From NCBI RefSeq assembly GCF_014805625.2, contig NW_023998564.1, forward strand, positions 643,014 through 707,013: DNA of 64,000 nucleotides, in the 5' to 3' direction. Of this stretch, positions 12,036 to 26,215 are shown piece after piece. Positions within the stretch are counted from its first letter, which is position 1, and every line of letters starts with the position of its first letter. The position numbers and the translations under genes were made by a program. The DNA comes from Glossina fuscipes. Taxonomy: Eukaryota > Arthropoda > Insecta > Diptera > Glossinidae. The notes beneath the pieces were generated by a model. That model worked only from the letters and a program-made list of their open reading frames with translations, had not been told where the DNA came from and did no database searches.

Positions 12036-15000
12036 TTTTTTTGTTTTTGAAATTCGAGGCGTTACGTTGTATTGTAGGCATGTCTCTCGATCCACTTGGT
12101 CCACTTTCAATCCCCATTATAGTGCGTGTCGGAACTTCCAATGTTCTTGGTAAGTTTAAAGACGAATATCTTTCATTTTTGCAATCATAACAATGCTTAC
12201 CACAGACATTCTACAGATAGAATTTTTAGCCCCAAGTATGTTTTTTTAGTTACTTAGGAAATTCGGCCAATTATCATTTTATGTCTTCGATCCAAAAAAC
12301 TTTCCCCAAAACTGGTCATTCTGGCTTGGAAAACATCAAGCAATCAGATGGGGATATATCGAAAATCGCATTTCTTCGAATCCTTTACATCACTGCTACG
12401 TTTGAGGTTTTGATATCTTTCGCAATATTTTCTTTGAAGTTCAAAATCGAAGTCCAGACGTTTATTCGGCCACAATGGTTTACGATAAAGCTCTAAACGC
12501 CCTGAGTATCACATTTAACTCGATTTCATTGACGAGCTGACAGTACAGAGGCAAAAATGCACCTATGATGATTGTGAGCTACCATTACTATGGGCATCGA
12601 ATACACATGCATATATTTATGTAACAATAATATACCTTATAAATAAACAAAAAACGTTACTAGGAGGAGATTCTTCTTGCTCTATTATTATTGCAACAAA
12701 TAACGTTTTACGAGAGTTATTCCTAAAACTTAAAAGCGTTATAGATAAGCAAGGCGTTAAGTGATTGAATTTGCAGAATAAAACTAAAAAATAGAGAAAT
12801 GATAATTTTGTATTAAATTGTTGCAAATCAGTTAATAGCTGCTTTCTTAGCTTACTTGACTGCGTCTGGAGATATCGCGCTCTATACATTTATAACAGAT
12901 TTTGTTTGTAAATAAAAAAATTTTGCAGATAATCTCTAATCAGTTCTTGCGTATCTTCGTGTTGTTCTGCTGTCAATGTAGTTAAGTGGGTAAAGGAATT
13001 GCAAGAACAAAATAGAATTAAAAAGAATTACTTTTTATTTCCGTAAATTTACCTAACACGAGTTAATCACAGAGCGAAAAAAAAAGAAATTTTATTTAAC
13101 TTCAGGTGAATCTATAGGTTTGCCCGTTTTTATCAATGGTATGGTAATACAAAGTATTCAGAGATTATGTTTGTAGAGTTATTTAAGTCACTTATTCGGA
13201 TCATTGGTTTATTAAAATTTAAAGATATTACGGCATTTACGGCTTTAGACCTAACGAAACATAAAGATGAAGGTAATTCTTTATCAAAGAATTATTCTTC
13301 AAATAGGAGATCTTGTTGTCCCTATTATTATATAATATTTTTTTCATTCAAAGTTCTACTCTATTGACAAATAACGGCTTATTTTTTTAAACAAAGTTAT
13401 AATTTTTTGAGTTTTAATTTTTTAAATCTTTTTTTTGCCTTTTTCTGCTTATTACCCTTGCGGCAAACAAGACAGACGGTATTCTGTACATTCTTTATAT
13501 TGTTTTCTAAAAATGTGTTCATTCTAAGTTAAATATCGTAAACGTCATGAGCTGATGGATTCTTCACAATCGCTGATATGGTTGATATGGTTATCAAATA
13601 AAAGGACCTTTATTCCACATTTTGTTTGGCTTTCGTGGAATAACGGTGATGGGAAGCATTTCATATATTTTCATTAATCGTAGGTATATTCCCTTTGGAT
13701 TAATGTGTAGTAAAAAGAAAACTGAAATGTCATCAAAGAGGTCACGCTCATTGGCATTTTAATGTTTACGAGTGTGTATGTGTGTGTGTCTATACGCTGT
13801 TTCACTCGACGTTTACTTTTGGTTTCGTAAGATGCGCGTTTAATACAAACGTTTTTCTTCTCTCTCCCAATGCACATCTTTAGCGCCTCTTTTTTGGGTT
13901 GTCATTTTTTACGTTGTAGCTATTTATTTTTTTTATTTTTTGTCGTTTGTTATTTGGATTCATTTGTCGCTGAATAATATAAAACAATGGAAAAAAATAT
14001 TTTGTCTTTTCTCTACCAATCTTCAGCGTCTTTGTAATGCTATTGACGGAGCTTATTTTTTCTTTCTTTCTTCACGACCAGGAGAAATTATAGTAACATC
14101 ACCAGCGTACGATAATAAGGAAATATTATACGAATATTTATATACCTTAGGTTTATTTGGTGTACGTAACGTTTACGTAATATATCTTACAAAAAACAAA
14201 TTCGTTAAGATAAGAAAATTGATGCATAATTATTATAAGCAATAAATATATGTTTTGTCTTCTTCTAAGTAAATAACTACATTAGAATTATATTAAAATG
14301 CACTTTTTTTCCCACCATAATTTCAAGAAAACGTTGGAAGTTAATAAAATTCGCAGAAAGGTATTTTTTAAATATATATATATATATATATCTTCTTTTT
14401 TCCTTTAAACCGCATATACACGTACCACGTAGATAACCATAAAATGGCCCTGACCTGTCAGTTGTAATAATGCGGTCAATAATGCATTGTACACAAATAA
14501 GCATAAAATAAGTACAGTCAAATATTTAGTTACCAGACGCATACAAGTAAACTGAGCTAAACGGCGTTTACCGAAAACTCAATTATTTAGAAACGGATGG
14601 ATTTGTTTAAAAAAAAGGAGAATATTTAAATTTTCTTTTCACTTTTGGGATAATTTATGGTATTGGCACATGTGGAGAATGATGTCGCCTTTTCCCCTTA
14701 TTTCCCAAGCTTCCCATGTATCTCATGTAATAAATTGGAAACACAGCTTCAAGGGCCCATAACAGCCTTGATTACTGTGAATAGCAAAGCTGATTTTTCA
14801 TTATTAATTACTTTTCCGAAAAAACAAACTTAGTTTCAGACTTGTTCTCTCCACTATTTGTTAGGTTGGATTCAAAAACATCCATATCTTCTTCGTATTC
14901 AGAAAGAAGAGAAGAAAATAAAGTTTTAAATTTTTCTAAAGTCTATTTTGATGAAAAGAACAACAGACAGTTTTGCATTGATTTTAGTCAATCCAATTAC

Positions 15001-16454
15001 TCGTAATGCATATTTATTTCAAAAAATATGCAAAAACGCTATTTCCTTGTTGCCGGTGCTTATGCTACTTTGAAATTTATTTCTTTAGTCGAAATAAATT
15101 ATAGTGATAACGTTAATGGAAAAAATTAAAAGACTATATTAGACCAGGGTCCACAAATAAATGTCCTGCCATTCCGCTCAACACACTTACATACATAACA
15201 TATATTTAAAATAATGCCTAGAGGCGGTTGAATCATTTCCTTGGGTGTATAATATTTCATTAAAACATCTCGAATATTGCGACCAGTAGGTTGAACACAA
15301 GAAAAGACGGAGAGACAGGCTTGATGTAATAAAAGATTGGTCTAGCTGAAGTCATTCTGCTTGTAGGGTATAACGCAATAACGCTTCCAATTACTTAATA
15401 GTTATTAGCTTATAACACTTTGTTCGGAAAACTTCATCGCCGCCGCGCCTTTTTCTTAATAAAGCGATTCTTTAGCCTGGTAGCTGCTGTCAGTTACGAG
15501 CTGGTCCAGTTTATTGAAACAGAAATTATTTTTATATATAATTGCGTATTAGGTTTTAAGCACACAATTTTGGAGGATATAATTAGAGTTTCAGTAAGGC
15601 CTCGATCGGACGGCTTGACCAACAAATCGAAATATTATTTATTAACAAAGCGATTGAAAAAATATAGAAGTCAGCAGACGTTGAAAAGACGTCGATGCAC
15701 AACATTTCATTTGAATAACTGCGACCTTTCAGTTAAACAAAGGTATATAAATCAAAGAGACAGGCGGACGGACATGTGGGCAAAGAGACAGACAAGCCGA
15801 GGTCGATTGTTATAACAAAAGGTATGTCTATTCTAAAACCTTCCCTATACACTCCCACAAATTTATTATTCCCGTGTTTGACAACTTATGTAATAACAAC
15901 AATAATAGTTATATCGAATGTCATAAATTAAAAGTATTTACTTATTTGTTTTTTTTTTCTAACTATTCATTGGTTACATATAGATTATTAACTAATTTTA
16001 AATTAAAAGAAAAAAAATTATACTTGCTTTTCGTTTATGTTAATTTTGATATAGATAGAAGGGGACTAGATTACCATGCTAAATAAGGGATGCAAACACA
16101 CATGATGATACATAACTATAAGATACCATACGTGCATGTAAAGTACTTATGAGAAAAGCAATGAAAGGCAATGCTGTTACCAAGAAATGCACCTTTAACC
16201 AGCAAGGTTTAGCCACTCTTCTTTTGAAAGTCAAGATGTCGGCAAAAGGCATCATATTGATGTATTTTTTAAATGGGATATAAAAATTAAAAGATAAACG
16301 TACACATAAATGTAATCTCTAAAATGAATTTTTGCTTTACTAGTGAGGGTAACACAACCGGCCAGAGTGTATGTTTATAAGGCGACAAGTTGCACGTGGA
16401 CTCCCAGCGTAGATTTCGTAGTACAAAAACAGTTTTTTCACTCACACAGTTGAG
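12036..16454. other. No gene seen
   Basis: AT-rich. It holds a TA microsatellite at 14374-14390, a family C scrap at 15265-15385, and another reverse GTCY stretch (GACAGGCGGACGGACATG) near 15760. Confidence 0.6.
15265..15385 (-). repeat. Family C repeat fragment, minus orientation
   Basis: ATTGCGACCAGTAGGTTGAA, GACGGAGAGACAGGCTTGAT and TAAAAGATTGGTC follow the order of the 8700-8935 copy. Confidence 0.4.
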
Positions 16455-16645
16455 TCAATATAACAATTGATAATTAGGCCGCCAAACTATGGCCGCATAC
16501 TCAAGAACGGGAATGATCAAACTCATGAATAATGTTTTTGTTCCGTAAGGGCACCAGCCCAGCAAACTTTTCGCATTATTAACAGCAAGTCCTATATGTT
16601 TGGCTCGGAAAACTGCAGCATAAGACAAATGGCATAAAAATCCAC
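16455..16645 (-). pseudogene. Scrap of a LINE reverse transcriptase (C-terminal region)
   Basis: The peptide ...PYGTKTLFMSLIIPVLEYAA followed by IVWRPNYQ resembles the DPYxTKxLFxSLVRPxLEYxxxVWxPxY block found near the end of the reverse transcriptase in several insect non-LTR retrotransposons. The sequence before it (NNAKSLLGW) also fits. No catalytic YADD block, endonuclease or tail was recognised, so only a short dead fragment remains. Confidence 0.5.
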
Positions 16646-16709
16646 TGGAAAATGAATTAGGACTGTAACAGATCGTGGGGTGATCCGTAAGATTTTTAAG
16701 AATCAACGA

Positions 16710-17989
16710 AAGTGCACGAACCTTTTTAACAGAAAAGGGAAAAAGGTTTCACTGTCAGTTTTCATTTTTTATTTCATATTTTATTCACGTTCAATATGAA
16801 AGCGTTGTTGAAAAATTCACGTATGTAAAATTTATGGAAAAAATAATACTACAAACAAAAACATATCAAACACTTTATCATAAATATTTAAAAGTAAATT
16901 TCATACATTATTATAAATATATATATATATACATATGCGAATGGCAGCAAAAAACTAAGGATTTATTGATAATCATTAACAGTTCAATGTACGCCTTTTT
17001 TAATGAATTGCGTTGATAGTAAAAAAAAAAAAAAAAAGAAGAAAACAACAACAAATTAATACGAATAAATTGAAATAAAAACTGTAGGAAGGTTTTGCTA
17101 CATTGTCTCAAAATCTTATCTTTAGTTTTTCTTAAACCCACTAAAATTTTGTGAAAATTTCATACGTCTTTTAAAATATAAAAATCGCATTGAAAAAAGA
17201 ATGATTTGAATAGTGGAACTGTGTATGTACGTGGGTGTATGTGAACGAAATTCACATAATGATATGAAATTTGTCCTACCGCGCCTAAAGATGTTTATCT
17301 TACGCTAGCTTAGGTTACGCTATATTAGGTTGTAATTCACTAACGAAAAATCTTTTGTGCTTCCACTGTCTAGCGCCAAATATTTTGTGAATAGTTTCAA
17401 TACAATCTACAGCAATAATGATGCAGTTATCAAACGACTTATACGTGACAAAAGGTTTGAAAAATTCATTATCATTACATTTAGATGGCTCTTTGGCGAA
17501 CCTGCTTTTGAGAGTCCTCGAGCACGACCTCTTATACACTGATGGCACAAACTCATGAGCATATATATTAATAGGCTTTTCTTTTCTTTTATTCAAAAAA
17601 GCAAATGATTTAAAGGCGTGAGTTTTTATAAACTTTTTTAGAAAATCAATTATTTTATCATTGGCTTAAATGACCTCTTAAACATTCAATCATGATAAAG
17701 TATAAGTAAGAACATTACAATCGGGCAAGGCTGACTAGCTTAGATGCGATACACTGCTTCGTCTATTACAGTTATTCACTGGCTTTGGTAATTACGCATT
17801 CTTTTCGTGCAAAGATACACTTTCATGATAGCTCTTATATATGAAGATTCCCAAAACACATCGCATAGCACCATAGCAAACTTCATTTGCTTGCTAAAAA
17901 TGTTATTATTTTTCACTTCCCATCATAGAGAATTGGAAAGCAGATTTTCTCTCCACATACGAATTTGGGTTACATTATAACCTACATAT
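16710..17989. other. No gene seen
   Basis: AT-rich; TA repeat near 16917 and poly-A near 17020. Confidence 0.6.
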
Positions 17990-18430
17990 GTTAGGAATTA
18001 AAAAAGACCTATTTAATCCAAATTTCCTGCCGTTGAATTGCTACTATGGACTCGTTTTCCTCATAAAACATTAACAATAATGCCTTGTGGCCTACAAAGG
18101 TTTACATTTCCTGAGATTGTTATATGCGCTGATAGCAAAAAGTAGAGTTGCGTGGTCCAAGGTTGATTTCTATTTTAGTTTACTATTTTCAGACAATTTT
18201 CACCATGAAATAATGAAAATTACAACCTTCTGCCATATAAAGAGAGAGGGGCTTGCAAAAATTTCCCTAACCGAACCAAATTATTCAACCAATTTAAATA
18301 TTTGGCTACGTTTGTCGATAAATTTTGAAAATTGCAGTTGCTTTCAGTATAACAACTTTTCAAAAAAGAGCGCTATATGCGGAGTGATCGAAAAAGTGAA
18401 CCGATCCAAACAATAGCGTTAGTCCTTGGA
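17990..18430 (-). repeat. Family D-like repeat
   Basis: CATAAAACATTAACAATAAT, CACCATGAAATAATGAAAAT and GAAAAAGTGAACCGATCCAA correspond to blocks of the 46780-47515 repeat. Confidence 0.35.
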
Positions 18431-20376
18431 CGAGCAGATGAACCGACAAATTTAGAATCATGTTTTGAATCAATCAGTATACTAGAAGGTAGATCTATTA
18501 CAAGCCCATCTATGTGTTGCATACATCCGCACAAACGTAACACACCCTTACACCACAAAGCGTGCACGTCATAAATATATAAACTGACGAGTAAACTCAC
18601 ATACTAGCGACATAATATATTTAACCTTTTAGTGAAAAAAAGGTAATTTGATTTAAAAAAGTTTTTCTACAAATTAATAGTAAATAAACAATTTTGAATA
18701 AATGCCTAATTAATTAAGTCAAATAGAATTGTTGTGGAAAAACATGATAACCCAATCAAAATTTAACGTATTCTACTACCTTTGTATTATATATAATTTA
18801 TTAGAATCTTAAAAAATTATGGTGAACGTAAAGAAAATTCAAGATGCGTGCAAACAGTTCCAGGTATCTGTTATCATAGAGTTTGTCCTCTCGTTAAGTG
18901 TAAAATGGCAAAAAACAATGTTTGCCCACAAACGACTTTCGGACATCAAGCATTTCAAAAGAGGTAATTATGGTTACATATGCATATATATAAATAACAA
19001 CAAAATAAACTCCAAAAAAACCCAAAGAAACAATTTTATTTTGGTTTATACGCAAGTTAGATATTACACGATATTCATAACGTTGCCGTAACGCTTAAAC
19101 ACGTAGAATTTGTTAAAACGGAATCGAGAGCTACTTGTCTTAATAAAAATTTATAATTATGGATATAACGAGTTAAGTCAAATGTGGTCTTATTGTGAGC
19201 ATGTTCCGCTGCGCAATACAAAATATTCATAATAACATATTTGTACACATACATGCACAGAATACAATAGTAATAATAAAATTTATTTATTAAGAAACCA
19301 AAATAATAAATAAAACTTTCCTTTCTTATGTTTTATTGTTAGTGAAAAGTTATAAAAAAAAAACTATACGTATATTGGGAAAAATTTCAAAGACATAATA
19401 GTAGTTGTTAGCTTTTTATGTCGCATGTTTGATGCATCATGCGGGCATATACCATACGTTTGCTTTTAATTACATTACCTATATTGGTAGCGGGAAATAT
19501 TCATAAATATCATGATGATTCTTACATACTCGACATCATCTAAAATCTCAGTTCTTTCTATGCCCTATACCAACTGTAATGCAAAGCATATTTAGTTAAG
19601 ACTTGAAATGTATTCGTCTTTTATTATAACGATCCATCCTGAATCTTTTCCTGAAAAGGTCAGGTTTACGACGTGCCACGATGCACAGGCAAACGTTATA
19701 GAAAATGAATCAGATCAGATCACTTTTTTCGGTCATATAACTTCTTATTTTGAAAATGTTGTTATATAAAAGCAAATTGCAATTTGTAAAATTTCGCAAC
19801 AAAAATCGCAGAGTTTTCGGCATATTAAATAGACGTAAAAAATTCGGATCGGATGGAGTAATTTGCTCATAGAAGCACTTCTACTCTAAGTAAGGCTCTA
19901 TACGGTAAAATGGTTTAATTTTTAATATTTTATTATCAAATGCGCTTCATAATAGCAATTTGACATAAAGATTAACTACACCAAGATTAGACTAGATAGA
20001 GCTATTTTCTTAGCTTTTAGCCTATGCAAAATTTCTTACACAATGTAAGAACTAATATGGCAAGAAATTTGAATTTTTAATGGTTTGTGATGAACGTAGA
20101 GGAAGATTAATAAGATCTTTGAGAAGAACATTGATATTAATGAATGCATCAAATTTCGAGGAATTCCTATGTCAAGGTCCCCATGTAGAGAATGCTTTTA
20201 CAATGAAACAAGGAGTAACTTTTACTATTTTATCAAAAAAATAATTGAAGAATTCTACTACGATATTTCGTGTAGGATATTCAATAGTCAGGTTTCCCAG
20301 ACAATGATTATTTGCTTGTTTTTAGATGCAAACTTATCAGCGACTAGATTAATATAACCTCTTAAAAATGATCATA
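18431..20376. other. No gene seen
   Basis: AT-rich with no recognisable protein or repeat except diffuse family D-like words near 19900-20050. Confidence 0.55.
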
Positions 20377-21110
20377 TTATACCCTTCAGGTCAAAACGTT
20401 TGCAACGCCCGGAAGGAAGTTTCAGGGATTCTATAAAGAATATATGTACCCTTGATCAACATCAAATTTGGAAACGATTTACGCATGTCCGTCTGTGTGT
20501 CCGCTGTAAGTTTTCGCCTGACCGCAAAAATGCAACTCCCGACTGCAAATTTGGCAGCAAGATTGAAAGATGTTGCACGCAAATTGGTATTGAAAATGAG
20601 CCAAATCGAGGGGGAGAGAGATATGTACAGTACTATGTAAAGTGAGAATAAAAGGAATAAAAAACTGTTTTTTTGGTCATTACTCATAACCTTCAGCAGA
20701 GAAATCTAAAAAAATGGGAAGAACCAAATCTACCAAATATTATAATGTATTAAAACTTCCTTATTTTAAATACCATAATAACGCGCACAAGCACACTTTA
20801 AAAGGCCATAAAGTATATAAATTGCTTGTTCGCATGCCGCTCTGCCAAACTGCGTTGTGTCTGTGGCAAACATTCTCCCATTAGCAAAAATGACGATTTT
20901 GCTTACAAATTTGTAAAAAATGTTTGAAAACGGCCTAAACAGGTCAAAGAAAACGCCTACACCGCCCACATGTCTACATAATCAAAACTGAGTACACCAT
21001 TGGTTTGTATATGAATTTATAATTTTCTTTTATTTTTCAATTTTTTGTAGGATAACGGCGGGGGGTACAAATGATTCGGTCGCAACCGAATGTTATTTTC
21101 TCACTTGTTT
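20377..21110 (+). mobile_element. GTCY-core dispersed repeat with terminal hairpin (family A, + orientation)
   Basis: It starts near TTATACCCTTCAGGTCAAAA and has the core CATGTCCGTCTGTGTGTCC at about 20485. Near its end is the hairpin ATTCGGT-CGCA-ACCGAAT (21074-21091), then TTATTTTCTCACTTGTTTT. The GTCY microsatellite core plus a hairpin just inside one end resembles DINE-1/mini-me elements, non-autonomous Helitron relatives of flies. The class assignment is inference. Confidence 0.65.
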
Positions 21111-24100
21111 TATTATGTAATTGATATAATTAAATAAAATTTTAGACATAACCTTAAAAAGGTACGCGTTTGTAAATCGATATTATTGGTGAAAATGTTT
21201 ATATGATATTACCTTTCACCACCATATCATAAAGCCATTCTTGTTCACATGCAAACAAAAAGTGTATAATGGATACTTGAAGTAAAATCTTTGGCCCACG
21301 TTTCATTAGCTTTTATGTTTAATTTCTGTCTTACGTCTTACGTCAAAGTGTAGGCGGTAAGCCATGACATTGAATCTGAGTTCACTGGTGAAATGACACC
21401 CAAAAAATATTTGTTGCAATATGTTGAAAATGGAAACCAGGATTAGCGGTGAAGTGTTTCATTAGTTTGAATTACCTTCGTTACGAAAGTACTTATGGAT
21501 CTTAAAGGAGAACACGTCGTCTTTAGGGAAAGAGATTAGTTCTGAATAAACTAAGCGTTTAACTTCTGTGTTCTGTTCCTTGATAGACTTGACTAATTTC
21601 ATCTAGAAATTCACTCTTCGTAAAAATTAGGGGAACATGACTCTCTGTTTGTAAAGATATAAAAGCAATATTTACATCGCTTAACTTTTCCATAGTAAAA
21701 GGTTCCGTCAAAAAAATAATAGTCTCTTTTTCTCTCAGTAGTATGATAGTAAGGTATTATTAAGGTGGCATTCCTAACAGCAAACAGCACCGTCGTAAAA
21801 TATTTGTTTGTTTGACACAAAAACATTCACCAGTTAATCGAAAGAAAACAAAAGGAAACACTCTATGACATGCTGGTCCGTATTACACTGAAAAAATACG
21901 TTCATAGAGTTTGACTGACATCTTGTGAAGATAAAAATCTTTCACATATTTCAGTCACTAACCTTTTGAATTATTGTTTTGCTATTTGTTCATGTTTTTC
22001 ATTGTTTGCATACAATTATAATTTAATTTTCACTTTTTTTAACACAATTGTCGATATATTAAAGATTATGGGGGCAGGGTTTATACGTGTAATATACATT
22101 GCCTATAAGCACCAGCAGGTTATCGACATTGATGCGAAGAAAACTTTGAAATACTTAAGAGATTTATTAACCCGATTTTGACGAATTGTGCTTAACAAAG
22201 GCATAAATTATAATAATAATAATATAAATAACAAAGTAAACAAAAAAAAACTCAGCGAAGCTTGCCATAAGGTGCTTTATGAATGAGATTTTTTTCATTA
22301 TCATTGTGAATTACGAAACTTTCACGTTATTACACATTTTCCCGTAACGGACTAATGGAAAAAGAATAGAGAGGTGGTGGCCGCAGTGTAGTGGATTAGT
22401 GCCCAGTCGATAAGTGTTTTTTCCTGAACTGAGCGCTCACTATAGCTATGACCAAAGAAAATTTTATCGAACTTGAGATGGAAACCCGCGAAAACTGACT
22501 TTGTAGTCACGGCTCTTATCTACTCGGCTACTCAGGATGAAATAATATTTACTCGGCTCCTCAAGTGAAAATAATCTTTAAAAACAATCTGGACTTTCGC
22601 ACATTTATCCTACCTTTCATCTTTTCAATTAAAATTAGTCGGTCAAAAGCCCCCCTGGTTGCTTTGCATAAAGAGGAAGTCTCGGTTTTTATCAGATCAC
22701 ATTTTATTGCTATGGCTCACTTTCCTTTAAGCTACTTCCTTTCAAAGTGAGTGTAAGTCCAATTTTGGCAAAAAGTTATCTAATGATGACAACGAATGGA
22801 ATCTGCCGAGCTTTCTATCTACAAACAACTTCAAAACAGAAAATATTCTTCTTCATTTTTATCATTTTGTCAATATAAATTTAAGTAGTCGGTGAAATTA
22901 CAAATATAATTATCTTGAAACCGGTTTAAGTCCACATTCCGCAAACATGCAATATTTCGTTCAAAAACGATATTACATTATTTGAAAATATAGCAGTAGA
23001 AATTTTATATCATAATGCCAGGCTAGTCATAACCGAGACGTCTCCTATCTTACATATCGTAAAAGTACAATTTTCCCTTGTTGTTGGCGTAAGTGATTGA
23101 AAGTACGAATATATTTTAAGTAATATTTTAAAAACGATTACATTGCAAACTTGAAACAATTTCTTATTAAAAAAAAAATGGCCCAAAAACTAAAATATTA
23201 AAGTAAACGTTACGTTTTCGTGTTATAGTTGTTTGGTCATAATAAAGCACTTCAGTATCAATTTTTGTATAAAAAGGATAGTTACAAATCACGCAAACCA
23301 CAAACAAAACAAAATGCCTCCTGACAAAGTGACTCCTGACAAAGACCTCCTGTTTACTCTAATTAAAATTATCTCTTTGGAAAAAGGAGTAAGAAATAAT
23401 ATAAATAAAGCGCTTGTGGTGTAAACACTTTGACACTTTGATTTGAACATAATGACAGAATTGTTTAGTTTATGTTATTACCTCTCAAGTGAAGCGGTGT
23501 TTAATTTAAGTACACTACTAATGTTGTGTTTGCTTTGCTGCATTAAAAAAAAAATAATTTCAGGTTTCAAAAGCCGAAAGGTCGTACCTAAGTCTAACGT
23601 AGAAAATTTGTTGAAGTTTGCGATAATTTCGTTTTAACATTCTATTCAAAACCTTTTTACGTAAGCTTAATAATGTATTAACCCACATTTTAGTAATATG
23701 TCATAAATGTATTGCAGCATTAAGTATTTTATATAACAAGTCTTTTTTTTAAATGGTTGGCCACAAATTAATAAATTACAGCTAAACTAGGAAAAACAGA
23801 CAAAAGCGTGATGGATTTAGAAACTCCATTACAATAATTCATTAATTGAATTCCGTCAATACGTAAGGGTTTCCCAAAATGCCCCATGGTTTGATTTAAA
23901 TCCAAAAGTTCTTCTTTTTGTTTAATTGTAATTTTTTGTTGAATCATATATGTACACAGGGTAGGCTTATGTGCGAAATTCCGGATCGAAAGTATATAAA
24001 ATGTCATTAAACAGTCTTAAACATAGGCTTATGTGCGGAATAGCACAATAGGACAAATGATCTGAATGGCTTTGCGTACACATACGCACTATTTTATTTT

Positions 24101-25799
24101 ACTTATTTATTTTCCATACATTTTATAAATAAGTTTACAACATTTTTTTTTATTTATTTTATTTTTTTTTTGTTACAAATGTACAAAATATGGCTTAAAA
24201 GGCGAACATATGCGCATGTAAATGTGGTGTAAAGTTGAAAAGAAAAGTTAATAATTATAGGACTAAAGAAAAAATTTGTGTAATTAGAGAAATGGAGTGA
24301 ATGAATACTTTATAATCTAGGTATCAAGAGCATCGTGCATTCGGAGGGAAAGGCGAATTTTGGTGATCATGTCTGTTCCACAACAGCCAAGAACATTCAG
24401 AACGAGTATGTCCGACAGAAAGGGAAGCAGAAACATATTAGGAAGGTTTAATTCGGTCATAATAATGTTTAGCATTGAATAGAGCTTTGTTCACTCTAAG
24501 GCGGCCTAGCAAGATGCATTCGGCTCGGGTAAAGAGATCATTGTAGTCTGGCCTAATAATAGAAGGGTTAATTGATTGCGAGTGGAATGATTCCAGTGCT
24601 CGAAATTAATAGAAGATTATAAATCTAAAACCAGAATCCTTTATAAAGATTATGGACCTATAAAGTGAGGTGAACGCTCGAGGCACCTTTTTATCGAAAC
24701 TTTCCATAATTAGTTTGCACAAATCTGGCTGAAATTGACTTTTTTAATGTATGACTGGTTGTGGGCGTGTCGGCACCTACTTTTGACTTCAAATAACCGT
24801 GTGAAAAGGAATGCAGTGCGGCAGCAATCAGTTGAGAAAGTTAAATCAATATTTCGGCCATACTCTGTAGGAAATCGCAAAGTATGGACGCTGAACCTTA
24901 ACTATTTTTTAAATATTGTTCAAAAATGACAACTCGTTGCTCTCCCGTGGAGTGCTTCATTTTTACTAATCCTAAACGGTTTCTTCTGAATTTGCCGATG
25001 CTTTACCGCACAAATGAAGGCAAATTCAAATCTTCCGTAAATTGTACAATGCTCCTATACGTATATGTATTAGGTAGTCCGAAAATGTCTAGCGGTTTTT
25101 CACCATGAAATGAAACAATTTTTTTTATATTAGGAATAAATTGGTTGTTTTGTATGAATCAAATTTTTCTGCAACCTCATGAATCATGTCGATCAGCTTC
25201 AATCATAACCTTTTGTTCGTCGTCATCAATGATGTTCAGCTTTCACTGAAAAATTTTCTGAACGAAATTTCACAAATTAATTTTGTTACGCGCATTCTAC
25301 TTCAGCATTCGTTCCATACACAGGACATACTTATCTACGTGCTTGCAGCTCTTTTCACTTCTTTTGAAATAAAGAAAGGAAAATATGCCGTATATGCTCA
25401 CTTTGATCTTCAACTTCCTATTTACGTCTCACTATTATAACACAACCGATCACTATCACAGTTTTTTACCAAGTAAACAGAAGCATAACTGTATAGTCTT
25501 TTAACCCTAATTATCTGCCTAGTTATATGTAACCAGTCATTTTAACCTGGTGTCGGGAAAGACCGCAAGGAATTTCCGGAATACTTAATACATACAGATT
25601 TAATTATTTATTTGCCAGATCGTACACTAGCAAATTGCGTTGTATAAAGAATTGAATTTTATGGTATTTTGTTGTGTCATCAACAAGTGTCAAACGCGCA
25701 TAACTGACCATATTGAAAAAACTGTCTGCCTAGTTTTCTTTTGTTGCGTTCCATTCGTCAAAGTTTGGCCGAATAACGAGCATTCGCAAGCACCATTAA
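21111..25799. other. No gene seen apart from one SINE-like copy
   Basis: AT-rich; a SINE-like copy sits at 22370-22535. TATTAGGTAGTCCGAAAATG near 25067 could be a decayed mariner terminus belonging to the relic at 25800-26215, but no partner was found. Confidence 0.5.
22370..22535 (-). mobile_element. tRNA-derived SINE-like copy, shorter
   Basis: On the minus strand it begins CTGAGTAGCCGAGTAGATAA (A-box-like), then has GCGGGTTTCCATCTC (B-box-like) about 35 bp on, then CATAGCTATAGTGAGCGCTC and ACTTATCGACTGG. These last words match the body of the copy at 5815-6113. Confidence 0.55.
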
Positions 25800-26215
25800 T
25801 GTTTTTTGGTTTCATTTGACGAAAACTGCTGCTGAGGCGTATCGATTGGTTAGAGAAACTTAGGGTACGCAAGCTTCGTCACAACAGATGGTGTCGATGT
25901 CTCAACGGACGATGCGTAAATGCAAGGATATGGTGCAGAGCGATTCCTACAACAAGCCGTGAGTCAGTAGGTTGCTTCCAATCAGCTACATAAGGTAAAA
26001 AAGGTTCAGAAGGTTGTTATATGGGTGTCACATAAATTGAGCGAGATGGTTATGAAGCTGAAAAGATGCGAAAGCAAATTTTTTTCTGCACTGTATCGTT
26101 ACTGGGGACATACAGGGAGTTTGTTTCGAGAAACCCATGTCGTCTCAGGTACAACATCCATATCAGAAGACCGAATCTTTTGGGCAGGAAGACAACGAAC
26201 CCTCACTATATAAAA
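25800..26215 (+). pseudogene. Degraded mariner transposase relic
   Basis: FHLTKTAAEAYRLVRET near 25815 corresponds to the N-terminal KSAAEAHRxLVExYG. QLHKVKKVQKVVIWVSHKLSE near 25990-26040 corresponds to the IQKxGxWVPHELSE linker. HCIVTGD near 26095 retains the first Asp region, and FEKP and FGQEDN follow in a shifted frame. Stops and frameshifts interrupt it, and the C-terminal half is missing. Confidence 0.6.

Noticed and set aside
15420..15815. 131-codon plus-strand frame
   Set aside because: Its end is made of a reverse GTCY repeat (GACAGGCGGACGGACATG) and the rest has no recognisable domain; a chance frame.
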